Below are positions 22,260 to 33,419 of a stretch of DNA of 64,000 nt, in pieces (position 1 is the stretch's first letter; each line of letters begins with the position of its first letter). The stretch is from Oxytricha trifallax. Lineage: Eukaryota > Ciliophora > Spirotrichea > Sporadotrichida > Oxytrichidae. A program made the translations under genes and the position numbers. The notes under the pieces were generated by a model. The model saw only the letters and a list, made by a program, of their open reading frames with translations. It made no database searches and was not told where the DNA came from. The stretch lies in contig ARYC01000743.1 of assembly GCA_000711775.1 (NCBI GenBank), forward strand, positions 1 to 64,000, written 5' to 3'.

Positions 22260-22855
22260 GTAAAATTATGAATGTAATATTCTAAAATAAATATTTTATA
22301 AATATTTATAACACTTTGTTATTTTAAAATCTATATTTTTTTCTTGCAATTTAATGATATTTTGGATTTTTATTTTTTCAAATATTATTGATATTTTATT
22401 GCACTATAAAAAAGTATACCATAGATGGTTTATTTAAAGATATAATTTAATAAAATAAATATATTTTTAAATTATGAAAGCTTTTTTTGCTATAAATGAT
22501 ATTTAATTTATTCATACATCAGAAACTTAATATTAATCAAGCAATATAAGTCTTAGGGATTTGTTACTTTAAAAAATAATTGCTGATTTGCTAAAATTAA
22601 TATATGCAACTTTAATAATAAATTTATTAAAATAAAAGGTAAAGATTATAAAAATAATTTTTAAATTTTAATATTTTAATTTAAATTAAATATATTATAT
22701 ATTTTATTTCTTTTTACTGGTACTAAGTAGTAAAAATGTATAAGTTTTCTCGTACCAAAAGTTAATGTAATAATTCAAAAGATTTTTAAAATTCTAAAAA
22801 TAATAATAATAATAATTATATCTAATTCATAAATAATTTTTTTTGAATTTTTAGA
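22260..22855. other. AT-rich stretch, no gene seen
   Basis: Poly-T and poly-A rich, no supported frame. Confidence 0.5.
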
Positions 22856-22859
22856 AATT

Positions 22860-22879
22860 ATTATATTCACGATTTTTTT
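22860..22879 (+). repeat. 20-bp word shared with 43560-43579
   Basis: ATTATATTCACGATTTTTTT occurs identically at both places. In each case it lies 60-90 bp upstream of an ATG beginning ATGTCTGA (Met-Ser-Asp), so it could be a conserved upstream or IES-boundary sequence. Confidence 0.6.
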
Positions 22880-22969
22880 ACTTTTATGATTGAATTTGGG
22901 TGGTCACCCTGGTTCGCCCTTGTTGCAGGTTTCATCCTCAATCTCGTTGGAAAAACTGAAATTTTAAAA

Positions 22970-23625
22970 TGTCTGACATAAACCCTTGTACCAGCCCTTA
23001 TCAGAAATAAATTAAACTAGATAATTCCTGCTGCATTGCAAGAGATGTGGCATGCGTAAGAATATCGACAAAGACGCCACACAACATGATAGCTGGGAAG
23101 GCTCTAGAGGTGAAGAGATAAGGAAGACGGGAACACAAACTAATGTCACTAGGGAAGAAGTGGTACAGCAGCTCCTGTACCAACTCCGCTAATATAAAAG
23201 GCTGAAGAATGCATGAATACTCTTATCATATACTTTTTGCAAAAGTACATCACGCATTTTGAAAGTTAGATCCAAGTGTAAATGCTCTCTTTTCTAGCAA
23301 GATTTATGATTGGGAAAATCAAGTATTCAACTATATAGCTAACTGTAAAGGGATTTAGTAGAGCCCCTAAAGATTTCATCATTAAGTACATTCTTTTAAA
23401 TCTGCATAACCTGAAATGACAAAAAGTTAACTTTAGAAAAAGAAAAACAGGCCAGCAAGTGTCCCAAAGATTGTCTATAGAGTAGAGTCCCAATCAAGAA
23501 AACAGACTACAATCTAATATACCTCGCAACAATAGGAAGAGAGACTATAGCAAGGACAGTAATTTGGAGAATTACATAAATCTCTATTGAGCTTCTACAA
23601 CCTACCCAATCTCTCTCAAAAATTA
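22970..23625 (+). pseudogene. Unrecognised coding island, possible Cys/His zinc-binding motif
   Basis: Two overlapping plus frames look protein-like. One starts at ATG 22970 (MSDINPCTSPYQKQIKLDNS) and runs 78 codons. The other reads LLHCKRCGMRKNIDKDATQH (C-x2-C..H, possibly zinc-binding) and TREEVVQQLLYQLRQYKRLK before TGA near 23212. A third frame from 23227 gives YFLQKYITHFESQIQVQMLS, ARFMIGKIKYSTIQLTVKGF, SRAPKDFIIKYILLNLHNLK, an in-frame TGA where Trp would fit, then QKVNFRKRKTGQQVSQRLSI and RNNRKRDYSKDSNLENYI to about 23590. The minus-strand frames here are shadows. Which frames belong together is unclear; the basic Arg/Lys-rich end suggests nucleic-acid binding (inference). Confidence 0.42.
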
Positions 23626-23699
23626 AATTCCCATTATACTTTTCATCTCTTTGAATTTTGAAAGAAATGCTCTTTTGATATAGTAGCCCACACTTGTCA

Positions 23700-26600
23700 A
23701 AGTCAATGTTATATATATATATCTAATTATTCCACACTCCTGATAAATAATTATTATTCTTTGATTTTTCATTTAAATTTCTTTCTCCCTAATTTTAACA
23801 ATTTTTTAGTTATTCTAAACAATATTTGTCATTCAAGTTCTAAATATATGAATTTAAAATTAAATAACATAAAATCTAAATTATTTAAATAACATCTTTA
23901 TTTAGTACTTCAAAGAATAAGTTTCTTAATGGTAAATGTAGTCAATTAAAGATGTTTATTCATTTAGTGAACATATTAAATTATTAATTAAGTAATGAAT
24001 ATTGAGATACTAATAGAATAATCTTTTTTTATCGTGTTATTTATAATCATTTTAAATGATTTATCTCCACAAATGATAATGTTAAGTTAAGTTATTATTT
24101 TAAAATCTACATTTCTCTTTAAATTAAGAGCCAATTTATTTTTCAAATTTAATCATCGAATTGATTAAAGAAGCAATTAATTAATGAAATTAGATAAAAA
24201 GAAACCTTTTAAATTTTATTTTAATTTTTGACGATTTATAAATTAAGTTATAATTAGAATTTTCATGAGAAAGTTATATGATAAGTTTAAATTTCAATAT
24301 GAATATTATATTAAAACTCTGAGTACTTATAAATCTAATCAAATTACCTTTATAAAGTATATAAAATAAATAAAGCTTTACCGATATGAATACTTTTTCC
24401 TTTAAAATATTTTAAACCTTAATCTAATAAATACACAGATATTTATTCCCATAATAAATCTAAAAATTTTAGACAATGTATATCTATGATTTTACTCCAA
24501 AAATATTAACTATAATTAGGAATTACTATTTAAGATAAGCGGGAAGTCTCTATGAATTTAAATTTACTATTTTACTAATATTTAAAGAGTTGAACTTATT
24601 TTTGCGATTACATGTAACTGCTCATTTTCAACTAACTAAATTTAAATGAAGAAGACATTTTTACACTCAACATACCTTTTAAACTACCATAGGCTATCGA
24701 TAAAACAAATTAAGATGCTTTTTTAATTAGGAGAGGAGACCTTTTTGTTAATGAGAGTTTTATTAGAGGAGGAACTGGCCATAAAATCATTGACTGGGGG
24801 TTTTACACTTGGAAATAAATCAAATATTTGTTGTATTCTATAATAATAAAAACTAAAGGAAAAAGATAAGATATGAAGAAGAAGAAGAAATAATAAATAG
24901 ATAAGAATCCTAATTTTACTTAACAAAATAAAAAAATGAAATCTCTACTTTACATAATGTTTGCAATTGTTAATTGGATAAAATTTATAAAGTAATCTAA
25001 TTACTAAAAGTTTAGAATTTCTTGTTTGAGCTATAATCGAAGATGATTAGTTTGTTCTAATCTTACTTAAATCTTTTATCAGTTATTAATAGAAAAATCA
25101 TATTATTATTATAGAAAATTTAAAAATTTTCAATTGTAATTTCAATAGTTACAATTGATAAACCAATTCTTTTTGCTAATTAAATTTTAGTCATTTTAGA
25201 GCTCATATTCATAATATTTCATAGAAGAAGCACCGATTTTAAAAGCAAAAATGCATGTTAATTCATATATTTCAAAATACTCTTTCTAATTTTAGTTTTA
25301 TACTATATAATTCCTATCATTTAAAATTATCAAATCTAATTATCTCATGTCTTTTAATTAGGTAAGCTTGCAGATATCTCCTTGTAAAAACATTTATAAG
25401 AATTATTAAATTAATTAGCGATTTTACTCTCTTTAAAAATTCTAAATGAATTTAAGAAATTATCCATAATTATTATCTAGTATACTCAGTAAAGCTAGGG
25501 AATTCACAAAATGAGTGAACATTGATAATAAATCTAAATTGATATATGATTAACTTTTTTATAAAGTCAAACATTTAATTGGTTGAGTATCTATCAGGTA
25601 AGAAATAGTATATATTCCCGCCAGCAGCTGCTGATGTGTTATCGTCTTCGCAGGCTAGCCTCTATGCTTTCGCTTATTTAAATAGCAATAATATCCTTGC
25701 TCAATTTTTCATAGAGTTAAGATATAAAATATAATTAAAAAATGATTTCTAAAAAAGTTATCTACATTTCTCATTATTTTAATGATCGATATACTAATTT
25801 TGAAAATTAATACTCTTAACAATATATAAAGAATTCTTTGCCTTCAAAATAAATCGATCAATAAGTATTTCTATCAATGATAAAAAATTAAAAAAATAAT
25901 AAATCTTTAAATTGAATTTTTAAATGTAAATTATATTGAATAAATATTAAAAATAATGATAATTTTTTATTGAAAGTCTAAATCAATGTTAAATAGTAAT
26001 ATTAGACAGAGAAAGTAGCAAAACTCAAATATAAAGTTACAAAAAGTTACTTTTTATGATTAATTATGAAGAAATAGCAGAAATTTTTTAAAAATTATTT
26101 TTAAAAAATAGACTACAAAATAGAATTTACTAATTCAATTAAAATTAACTATGCTATTAATATCAGATATTTAAGTGATAATTTTAAAAAATTTATAGTC
26201 ATCATCGTAATAGCAATATATATATCTTATTTTAAACATTAATTTTATGCCTTCGATTGAATAAAATTTAGTATTCAATTATTCAATGCATTTTCCGAAA
26301 TAGGTTCGTCAATAAATTTATAGTTTTTTATCATTCCTGGGATAACCTATATTCTCCATTATTTCTATCTCTTTGTAAAATTCATCTCAAACATCATAAA
26401 ATTATCCATCCGACCTGCTAATGCTTTTCTTTTAGGAAAGTTTCTTCGATTTAAATTCTTTATATAAAATTAATAAATTATGACTGAAAAAATATTGGCA
26501 GTCTAAAATAAATAATACTAAAATTACTGAATTTTCTATTGATTGACTTACTATATATCAAAGAAAGCCATTATTTTTAATTGAATTCTTTATCAATCGG

Positions 26601-26990
26601 TCTCATTTTCATTTTGGTTTAGTAACTTTATCAATATATTGTATTTGTAATAATTATTGATTCACCCAATAAACATCTGATTATTGATAGTTTTTCTGTA
26701 TTTTGAGGATTCAGTACTAACATTTAATAATTTAATGACTTGCTCTTGAGTTTAAGTAAGGGTGTAATCGACTTCTGATTAAGCAACAGCTTAATATCTC
26801 AAGTGAAACAAATCTCTATTTTCTTATGCTAGCTGTGAGAAAAATCCTTATTAGCTGTTATTCTTATTGCAAAAATAATTTTATATAAATATAAGAATTT
26901 CATCAATAAGTTAATCCCTGAAATGGAATTCTTGATACCTTAAATGATAAAGAGTTCTCATATTACTTAAAATTAATTGATTGAGAACTT
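23700..26990. other. Long AT-rich germline-limited stretch
   Basis: Mostly AT-rich with no sustained coding signal. A possible scrap lies at 24730-24960 on the plus strand (LFVNESFIRGGTGHKIIDWG followed by a Lys-rich run), too short to call. The opposite-strand hydrophobic ORF at 24723-24926 is likely its shadow. Confidence 0.5.
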
Positions 26991-26999
26991 AATCACATT

Positions 27000-27902
27000 T
27001 AGTAATTTGATTTTAACTTTTAAAATTTAATACAATTACTTTCTAATATTATCAATTTAACTTGTGATAACTGATTACCAAGTGTTGTCCAATTTTCTCT
27101 AAGATTATGTGTCCTACCAAAAATTTCTAGGTAATAGTTTTTCAACGATTTCGTATAACTCGTCAAGTTTTTTGCGATGATTGTCTCATAGGTTTCATTA
27201 TGACGATGAGACTTTACCAAAATTTCATAAATTGCTTATTTTATTCGTACTTGCCTTTCAAATCAACCAGGAATAGTTCCATACCATACTATGCTTATCA
27301 TCCCGGGCCTTTATAGATATTCCATTTGTGATTCATCTTAACCCACACTCTTGTCTCAATCCACCTGTATTTATGTTTCTTAAAGAAATCCAATGTAACT
27401 TTGGGCTTGTGATTCGTCGCCCATGAAGAGAAAGCCCTCTTCTTGCACCAATCAAGAGGTATATCTTTTATTTCATAGTCATTAAGAGAATCATAGCAAA
27501 GGTCAAGCATTATTTAATCCCTGAAGGGTTCATGATCATAGCTCTGAATAGAGCCTCCTCAAACTGCATCTGCTATTATCTTAACTTGATCTATACCAAG
27601 TAAAGCGTTACATCGCACTTTATGGGTTTGGGAGAACGACTCATATTCTCTAATTTTAAATCTAAGTCCGAGAGTTTCTACAGTTCTCTTATTGTTTATT
27701 GTTTCAGATTCTTCTCATATTCTTTCCTGTGACTGCAAAGTGACTGTTGGTATCCAAACCTACGAAAGAATTTTTAGCACACATTTTTATTTCCCAAATA
27801 CTTCTCAACCCTGTCCACTATATGCTCCCTTTCATAATGCTTTTAATTACTTTGTCTGTTTCCAGTATAGTTACAATCGTTGTAAAGGAAACTATAAACC
27901 AT
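27000..27902 (-). pseudogene. Zinc-finger protein gene, germline-limited, with in-frame TGAs and frame changes
   Basis: ATG at 27900-27902 starts MVYSFLYNDCNYTGNRQSNQ, followed by KHYEREH, giving a C2H2-like finger. Next come a second Cys/His region (NVCQKFFRRFGYQQSLCSHR) and a basic helix (KNLKQQTIRELQKL). A second frame then carries FKIREYESFSQTHKVRCNAL, GIDQVKIIADAV, TGA, GGSIQSYDHEPFRD, NDYEIKDIPLDWCKKRAFSS, FFKKHKYRWIETRVWVKMNH, KWNIYKGPG, TGA, QAQYGMELFLVDLKGKYEQN. After another frame change comes HNETYETIIAKNLTSYTKSL. Both TGAs sit where Trp would be natural. Zinc-finger proteins are one of the three TBE gene types, and the neighbours to the right resemble the other two, so this may be the zinc-finger gene of an old TBE-like element. 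I see no kinase part. Confidence 0.5.
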
Positions 27903-28395
27903 TTTAAGTTATGATTAAATATTAATTCCTAAATTTCAATAATTTACTTTCACTTTACTTTCCACTCATTGCATAAATTTCCAAATATTTTTCTAATTCT
28001 ATATATTTTTGTCGAAATTTTTGAATCATTAGTTTGTAGTGCTATTATTTATTTCAATTTTATTTAATTTATTATAAAATATTAAATTAATTAAACTTTA
28101 CCAGCTACAATACATCATAAACTTTAGATTTTCAGAGGGTTTCGACTCTATTTATTTATTTTCAGTCTCATAAGTTTCAAGAATCTCTAAAACTCTTTCA
28201 TCTGTTATTGCGCATATGAGGGAAGGCCCTATAATTAGAATAATAATGAAATAGCAACTTTTATAATAAGTCTTAGTTTTTGAATGAATTGCATTCTTAG
28301 TTAACTTTGAAAATATAATTACGCTAAAAGTTTAAAATGAGCATATTAAATTCCTAACTGGGTTATAATTACATTAACAGCAATCAGGTGTTTCG

Positions 28396-29010
28396 TTGCA
28401 TAAGAGATGCTGAATGTTTTATAGAAAGTTTCTTGATATGAAAATTTCGCCTTCATTCCTGTGCAAACTGTTTTAAAAATTTAAAATTAAACGCAAATCT
28501 ATTTTGAAAAAAAACCTAAAATGAAAGATAAAAGGTGAATTTTGGATAGTGGCTTGTCTCAATGAAATATAAAATTAGATTTTTTATTAGAAAAAGGATG
28601 ACTATTCGATATTATTTTTAGACGAATTTTCTTTCAATACCCAGGCAAACCTTAAATAATGCGGTCTGGAATTGAATAAGGTAGCTGCAGCCATATCCGA
28701 ATATAAGTGGACAGAATATTACAAAGTTTATTGGAAATATGTTATATCGATAAGTTTGTGGAGCTGCACTGATCTGAAGGGAAAGACAGGTTTGAGAAAA
28801 GTTTTTATAATTTATGATAATCTTAGGGTTAAACATAACAATAAAGCAAGTATGCTTTATAGGTTTTAGAAATCCCCAAAATATTTTGCTATCCTAATTC
28901 ACCTCAAACAAAAGGCATATACAATTATTTTAGCTTGATAAAAAAATAAAACTAAACTTTTCTAATAGCAGCAAACCAATTGAACATGTTGCTTTCATAA
29001 AAGAGAATAC
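28396..29010 (+). pseudogene. Degenerate TBE-like DDE transposase
   Basis: Order and spacing match the intact TBE transposase of this window. A region CMFYRKFLDMKISPSFLCKL-like (after one TGA) corresponds to MYHRKFPDMRISPQTIANIY. At 28608-28640 LFLDEFSFNTQANL corresponds to IHADEAVLTFSTFI (first catalytic D). Then comes WTEYYKVYWKYVISISLWSC; at about 28800 VFIIYDNLRVKHNNKASMLY corresponds to ILFVDNLSSHKTKESKKAYE (second D); and at about 28970 SSKPIEHVAFIKEN corresponds to PQLNGIEFYWSQIK (catalytic E). The central frame runs from 28623 to about 28940 without TGA. The C-terminal E motif is in another frame. Strongly diverged, so an old copy. The 28618-28836 minus-strand ORF is a shadow. Confidence 0.65.
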
Positions 29011-29349
29011 CAATGAATGAATTAAAAGAAATATAAGTAGGAAGGGATTAATTAGAGTTTTAAAAATGTGATTTAATTTTGTTAAGCTTTTAAATTTTCA
29101 TATATTAAATTAAAATTGCATTGATGGGGTTTCATTTCATATTTAATAACCATAATCAATTTATCTATTTTAATGGCTATCTTGGAGCTCTCTAGCTACT
29201 GCGTTCTTAGCATTGAAGTCTTAAATCCCGAGAAGCTCACTGCCAAGTTTCTCTTTGTTTGTTTTTTTCGATCAACAATTTTTATGTTTCTCTGCTTCAG
29301 TAATAGTATAGTCATGCCTGGTTGCTCTTAATAATATTGTGTAATAATA

Positions 29350-29805
29350 ACTAGTTAAGTTTACTTGAAATATAAGGAAGCTTAGTGAGTTTGTCATGCC
29401 AAGATTTTGTGATCTAAATATAAACTCCCTTCTCTTAATTGTGACTTGGATCGTTTATGACGAATTGTGAATGGTACACTAAAGTCTATAAATACTCTGG
29501 CTCGATTTAATTCAAGACATTTAAGAAGAATATTTTCTTTCAATTTGCTTCTTTTTTCTCCAATGACGGAATGCAGTTTATAATTTTAGATCTGTACTTA
29601 ATTTCTTTTAATATGATGTAATCTGAAAGCTCCTTAAACTTTGGTGTGTTAATCAGCTTTACATAAATATATTAAGTACATAGTTTTCTTCTTGCAATAT
29701 GCTTTCTATAGTTGGCAAGTACACATTTACTGAAAACAAATGCATTAGTTATATTAGGTAGCTTACATATCTCTGAGAGGTGTTTATAAATATCAATCTT
29801 AGATT
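29350..29805 (-). pseudogene. Degenerate TBE-like 22-kDa ORF
   Basis: Reading leftward: IYKHLSEICKLPNITNAFVF, LANYRKHIARRKLCTQYIYV, LINTPKFKELSDYIILKEIK, then (one TGA) VYHSQFVINDPSHNQEKGVY and ITKSWHDKLTKLPYISSK. This parallels the 22-kDa ORF of the intact TBE at 53197: DLYRYLTQHVGLFLPTMEGT, INLIDIPNYPEISVTNLYDD, and the C-terminal DLKKHPILSSK. Function of the TBE 22-kDa protein is unknown. It lies 340 bp right of the degenerate transposase, on the opposite strand. Similarity is low but collinear over the whole length. Confidence 0.6.
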
Positions 29806-30332
29806 TTAATCTACCAAATCAACTCCCCTTGAGAAATTCTAAGAAAGCTCATCTATTTAATCAATCATCCATAAACTCATTAAAGTTAGTTTTTAATTTT
29901 AGGTTTGACTCATTTGGAATTCGATTGGCTTAAATTCTATTTTGCAGAATTTTAATTAAATTTCTGTATAGTTTTGCAATAAATTATAATATTTAACAAA
30001 GGCAAATTAAGAATTCTTAATATGCATAAATAATCACAAAAATTATTAAATATGTGTGATCTTAACAAAATTTATCTACTATAAAGTCTTTTTATTAAAC
30101 CCAAACAAAATTATTTTTTGTCGAAATGTTTACATTAAAATTAAAAATTACATAAAATTTAGAAAAGTAAATAGACTTTGTGAATCTTAACTTCAGTTGC
30201 AATAGAAGCCTATTTGAATTTTTTTAATTATAAATTAATAAGACCATGTTAAATAAATAATAAAGAGTTTAATTTAGTATTGTGATTAAATCACTATAAT
30301 ATTATATTACAATAATTAATTTTATAATAAGT

Positions 30333-32437
30333 ATGGTTAGAACTTTAACTGAATAAAGAAGTGAGAATGAAGATTTCTCTGAAAATATAGAAAATCATTT
30401 TGGGTTACATCTCTCTTAATGCTGCGATGATTAGGATTGTTTTCTGACTAGTTCTTAAAGTTAGATAGTTGAACGTAAACGGTTTTCAAAACTATCGTAG
30501 AAGATGCGAAAGGCAAGCAAGAAGGTTATTGAAGTTAATATTTAGAAAATCACATCAGTAACTCAGAACTTTACCATGACTTTCTAAAATGTTAAGGATA
30601 AATCGAAATTCATTTAAGCTCTTTTAAATGAACTTAGCAAGGAAATTATCTAAAAGATTATTAAAAAAGAGATACAAAGAATATAAAGGTAAACAAAATA
30701 GTAAAATAAAATCTAGAACTAACATCTTCAAACTCCTTTTTAAGTTTTAAAAAAAAAACATTCGAACCATCATCAGAGCTATGTAAGGATTTTCTCAATA
30801 TTTAATAAGTCAATGAAGATGAGGGCAACAGCAGTAAAATCAAGCAATTGGCTCTAAGCATTTTGTCGTATTATGATACTTCCCCGGTTTAAATTAAAAA
30901 TCAGCTTTTAAAAACTTTCACTAGATAATTGATAGATAACAAAAATCTCCTCGCTCTAGCGATTCATTATCATGCAAGCAATATTCAGGAAGAAGTTTTT
31001 GAATTATTAATTCAGCGAAAATATTTTGCGTTATGTAAACATTTCGACAACTATTACTTACAAGTAGTGATAATCATGAGTATAAATCTTGCTTAGAGGT
31101 AATAAGAGTATAAGCAAGAAGGTTGGGAGCTTCTTAAATTACTGATACCTTATCTTGACTCTTTTGATGATTTAGATCTAATTAACTAAGTGGATTTCAT
31201 TCATTTGGAAGCTATGATTAAGCGCATAATTATTCAGTAATTGGATAATTCTTCACCAGGCAATTTTTTGTTAATTACACTCAGCCTACTAACAAAATCA
31301 AACTTGATATTAAGATACAATGGAATGGAGAAGAGATTGTTTACCTTGGTTAGGCTTTGTCTTTCTTTGGTTTCTTATAATAGAAAGCTACAATCATTTC
31401 CGAAAATCAAAAAGGTTTCTATGGCAGTAAACTATCTTCAGATTAATCACTATATAAAATGAGGAGCGTTTATAGGCATTTTCTATATTAAGTAAAATAG
31501 AGGTAAATCAGGATGAGGGAGATCATCTGAATATATTCCTCTCTTTACTAAGATAAAAATAAGTCATGTCTACAATTCTGCATGAAGATGATAAGATTTC
31601 TTTAATTTACACTATCTTATCCTTGTAATAGAAAGCCTCAAAGATTAGCCTCTTTAGAGTATTGAAACGACTCTCAACTTAGTCGAATCAGAGTGGATAA
31701 AAACGCAGTCAATGAAAAGACAGGCTATCACTGAGGAATTTATATTTTTATCAAAGATGCTGGAGTTCTAAAGTAAGGTTTATCAACATTCTAAATACTA
31801 TTCAATTATTGAAAGTTTAGTTATCAGCCCAAATGAAGACTACTCTATAATTGATATGTCAACTGGATTGGGTAAAACTTGGATTCAGGCTTATGTAGAT
31901 TACTACTATGCCCTTAAAAGATTATAGATAACACCGATAGAACCTAATCAAATTTTCAACTAAAAAAATGTGGTTTTTTTAAGTATGTATAAGTTTTATT
32001 TATATGATAATAAACAATTCTGACAGTAGAAAAAAGATAAAGAGATAGGCATTATGATAATGAAATAGAAAACCAGCGTTGGTTGTGACTCCAAGTTCAA
32101 GAAAGATGCATTTGTTTTGATAGCATGCTCAGTTGATTCAGAGAGAAAGTTATGGCAAATGCTAAAAAAAGGCAACAAAAGTCAAGGAGTATCGAGAAGT
32201 ACTATTTATCTCTAAGATTTTGATAATGAGGCTCAGTTTTGGTAGCATTTGAGGTCAGCAGATAATCAAAAGGTTAGAAGACTTCATGAAGTGATAAAAT
32301 TTCTTTGGAAAAAGAGAAGTAACTAGAGACTAAGTGATTTTGTAGAGGATGTTTAGCAGTGTGCCAATTCTATAGGCTCCTTGAAGGATTTAGAGAATAA
32401 GTTCTACCAGTAGAAAACCAACGATAAGGAGATGTGA
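30333..32437 (+). CDS. P-loop NTPase-like protein, about 690 residues; two frame changes and one in-frame TGA
   Basis: ATG at 30333 (MVRTLTEQRSENEDFSENIE) and final TGA at 32435-32437. The N-terminal 125 residues are basic (KRFSKLSQKMRKASKKVIEV). After a frame change in a ten-A run at about 30753 comes a helical region (KTFEPSSELCKDFLNI, LALAIHYHASNIQEEVFELL, QEGWELLKLLIPYLDSFDDL), then after a second change near 31455 NIFLSLLRQKQVMSTILHED. The last frame holds VESEWIKTQSMKRQAITEEF and IIDMSTGLGKTWIQAYVDYY, a Walker A-type P-loop (GLGKT at about 31863-31878). Then come a TGA at 32021-32023 and FVLIACSVDSERKLWQMLKK and DFDNEAQFWQHLRSADNQKV. Helicase/SecA-type motor domains in ciliates have similar TGxGKT loops, but I see no clear Walker B, so family is uncertain. 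Only one TGA in ~690 codons argues strongly for real coding origin. Confidence 0.6.
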
Positions 32438-32439
32438 AT

Positions 32440-32824
32440 ATTTTTAATGAGTTATAAGTTAGTGTAGATTTTGTAGAGCAGATGCGATACTTTAAATTTA
32501 TCTAATTAATGCTTCAATAATATTTAAATTTACAAATTTTTAATAACTTATTATTCAAAACAATTCAATATAATAAATCAAAAACAACTGTTACTTAAAT
32601 AATTAACAAACTTATACATTAGAGAATATCTATATTTACGATGATCAATTAATTGGCAAGTTATAAAACCCCAAAATATTATTCTTTATATATTATAATC
32701 TATAGTGATATTTACTTTTAGGAGTTTTTAAGGAGATCACAATAAAATAGGATGAGTATTGCGAAAGAATTAAAAATTGTGTAAGACTTATATTTTAGAA
32801 ACTAAAATCTAAAGTGCATTTTAA

Positions 32825-32858
<34 letters not shown>

Positions 32859-32930
32859 TATATAAAATTAAGTTAGTATAATTAAACTAAATCTATAAAA
32901 ATATCATAACAAGAGTAGAAAGAAGTTATC
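32440..32930. other. AT-rich spacer with a coding scrap and TA microsatellite
   Basis: A short plus-strand scrap at 32719-32823 (GVFKEITIKQDEYCERIKNC, RLIFQKLKSKVHF) reads like protein. It is followed by a TA dinucleotide repeat at about 32824-32865. It may be an upstream exon of the ORF at 32933 or unrelated. Confidence 0.4.
32824..32865. repeat. TA microsatellite
   Basis: About 20 TA units with one interruption. Confidence 0.85.
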
Positions 32931-32932
32931 AC

Positions 32933-33412
32933 ATGAGAAAAATTGAAAATATTAAAAATCTTTATTTTTAAGAGGGAAAGATTCAGAAATGCATCTTTGA
33001 ATATAAATGAGGCTTAATTTTCTTATTGGCTTTGATAGTGGAAATTATATTTGTCTTTTTAATGATAAATATAATTTCCTGACTTTTTTAGACACCTAAG
33101 TAATGTTATTGAAATGCTGATTAGCTTAATTATTTGATTGAATTATTAAAATTTGTTGTATTATAAGTAGAAATGTAAAAAACTCAAATAAAAGAACTAA
33201 AAATTAAAAATCTCCTTGTAAACGCTTATTATACTAACTTAAGTTTTAGACTCAATTATTTTTTATAGAAACATGTTGAAGACGAAGAGGATGAGAAAAA
33301 TATTAAAAGAGCTAGTTTATCAGCAAAATCGGGACTTTTCAAACAATAATTCAATCAAGATGAATAAAAAATCATTAAAACTATTATTAAATTTGAAAAT
33401 ATGCTAAGATGA
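32933..33412 (+). CDS. Small single-pass membrane protein ORF with three in-frame TGAs at Trp-like positions
   Basis: ATG at 32933 (MRKIENIKNLYFQEGKIQKC) and terminal TGA at 33410-33412: 160 codons with internal TGAs at 33008, 33080 and 33110, all in phase. Layout: short basic N-terminus ending FEYK-TGA, one hydrophobic helix GLIFLLALIVEIIFVFLMIN, then IIS-TGA-LFQTPKQCY-TGA-NADQ, a helical segment LNYLIELLKFVVLQVEMQKT, and an acidic/charged end HVEDEEDEKNIKRASLSAKS to FENMLR. The TGAs flank the membrane helix, where Trp is common in real proteins. No TGG occurs in the frame. It is 500 bp downstream of the P-loop gene, same strand. Either decay by TGG-to-TGA or read-through; function unknown. 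Confidence 0.5.
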
Positions 33413-33419
33413 TATTTTC

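Larger units (their letters stand above)
27000..29805. mobile_element. Possible ancient TBE-like element (three TBE gene types clustered)
   Basis: A zinc-finger gene (minus), a DDE transposase (plus) and a 22-kDa-like ORF (minus) lie within 2.8 kb. The intact TBE carries the same three gene types but in the order zinc-finger/kinase (minus), 22-kDa (plus), transposase (minus), so this is either a divergent family with another gene order or a mosaic of fragments. No G4T4-type ends or target duplications were found around it. Confidence 0.4.

Noticed and set aside
28618..28836. Minus-strand ORF
   Set aside because: Shadow of the degenerate transposase frame, whose catalytic motifs are on the plus strand.
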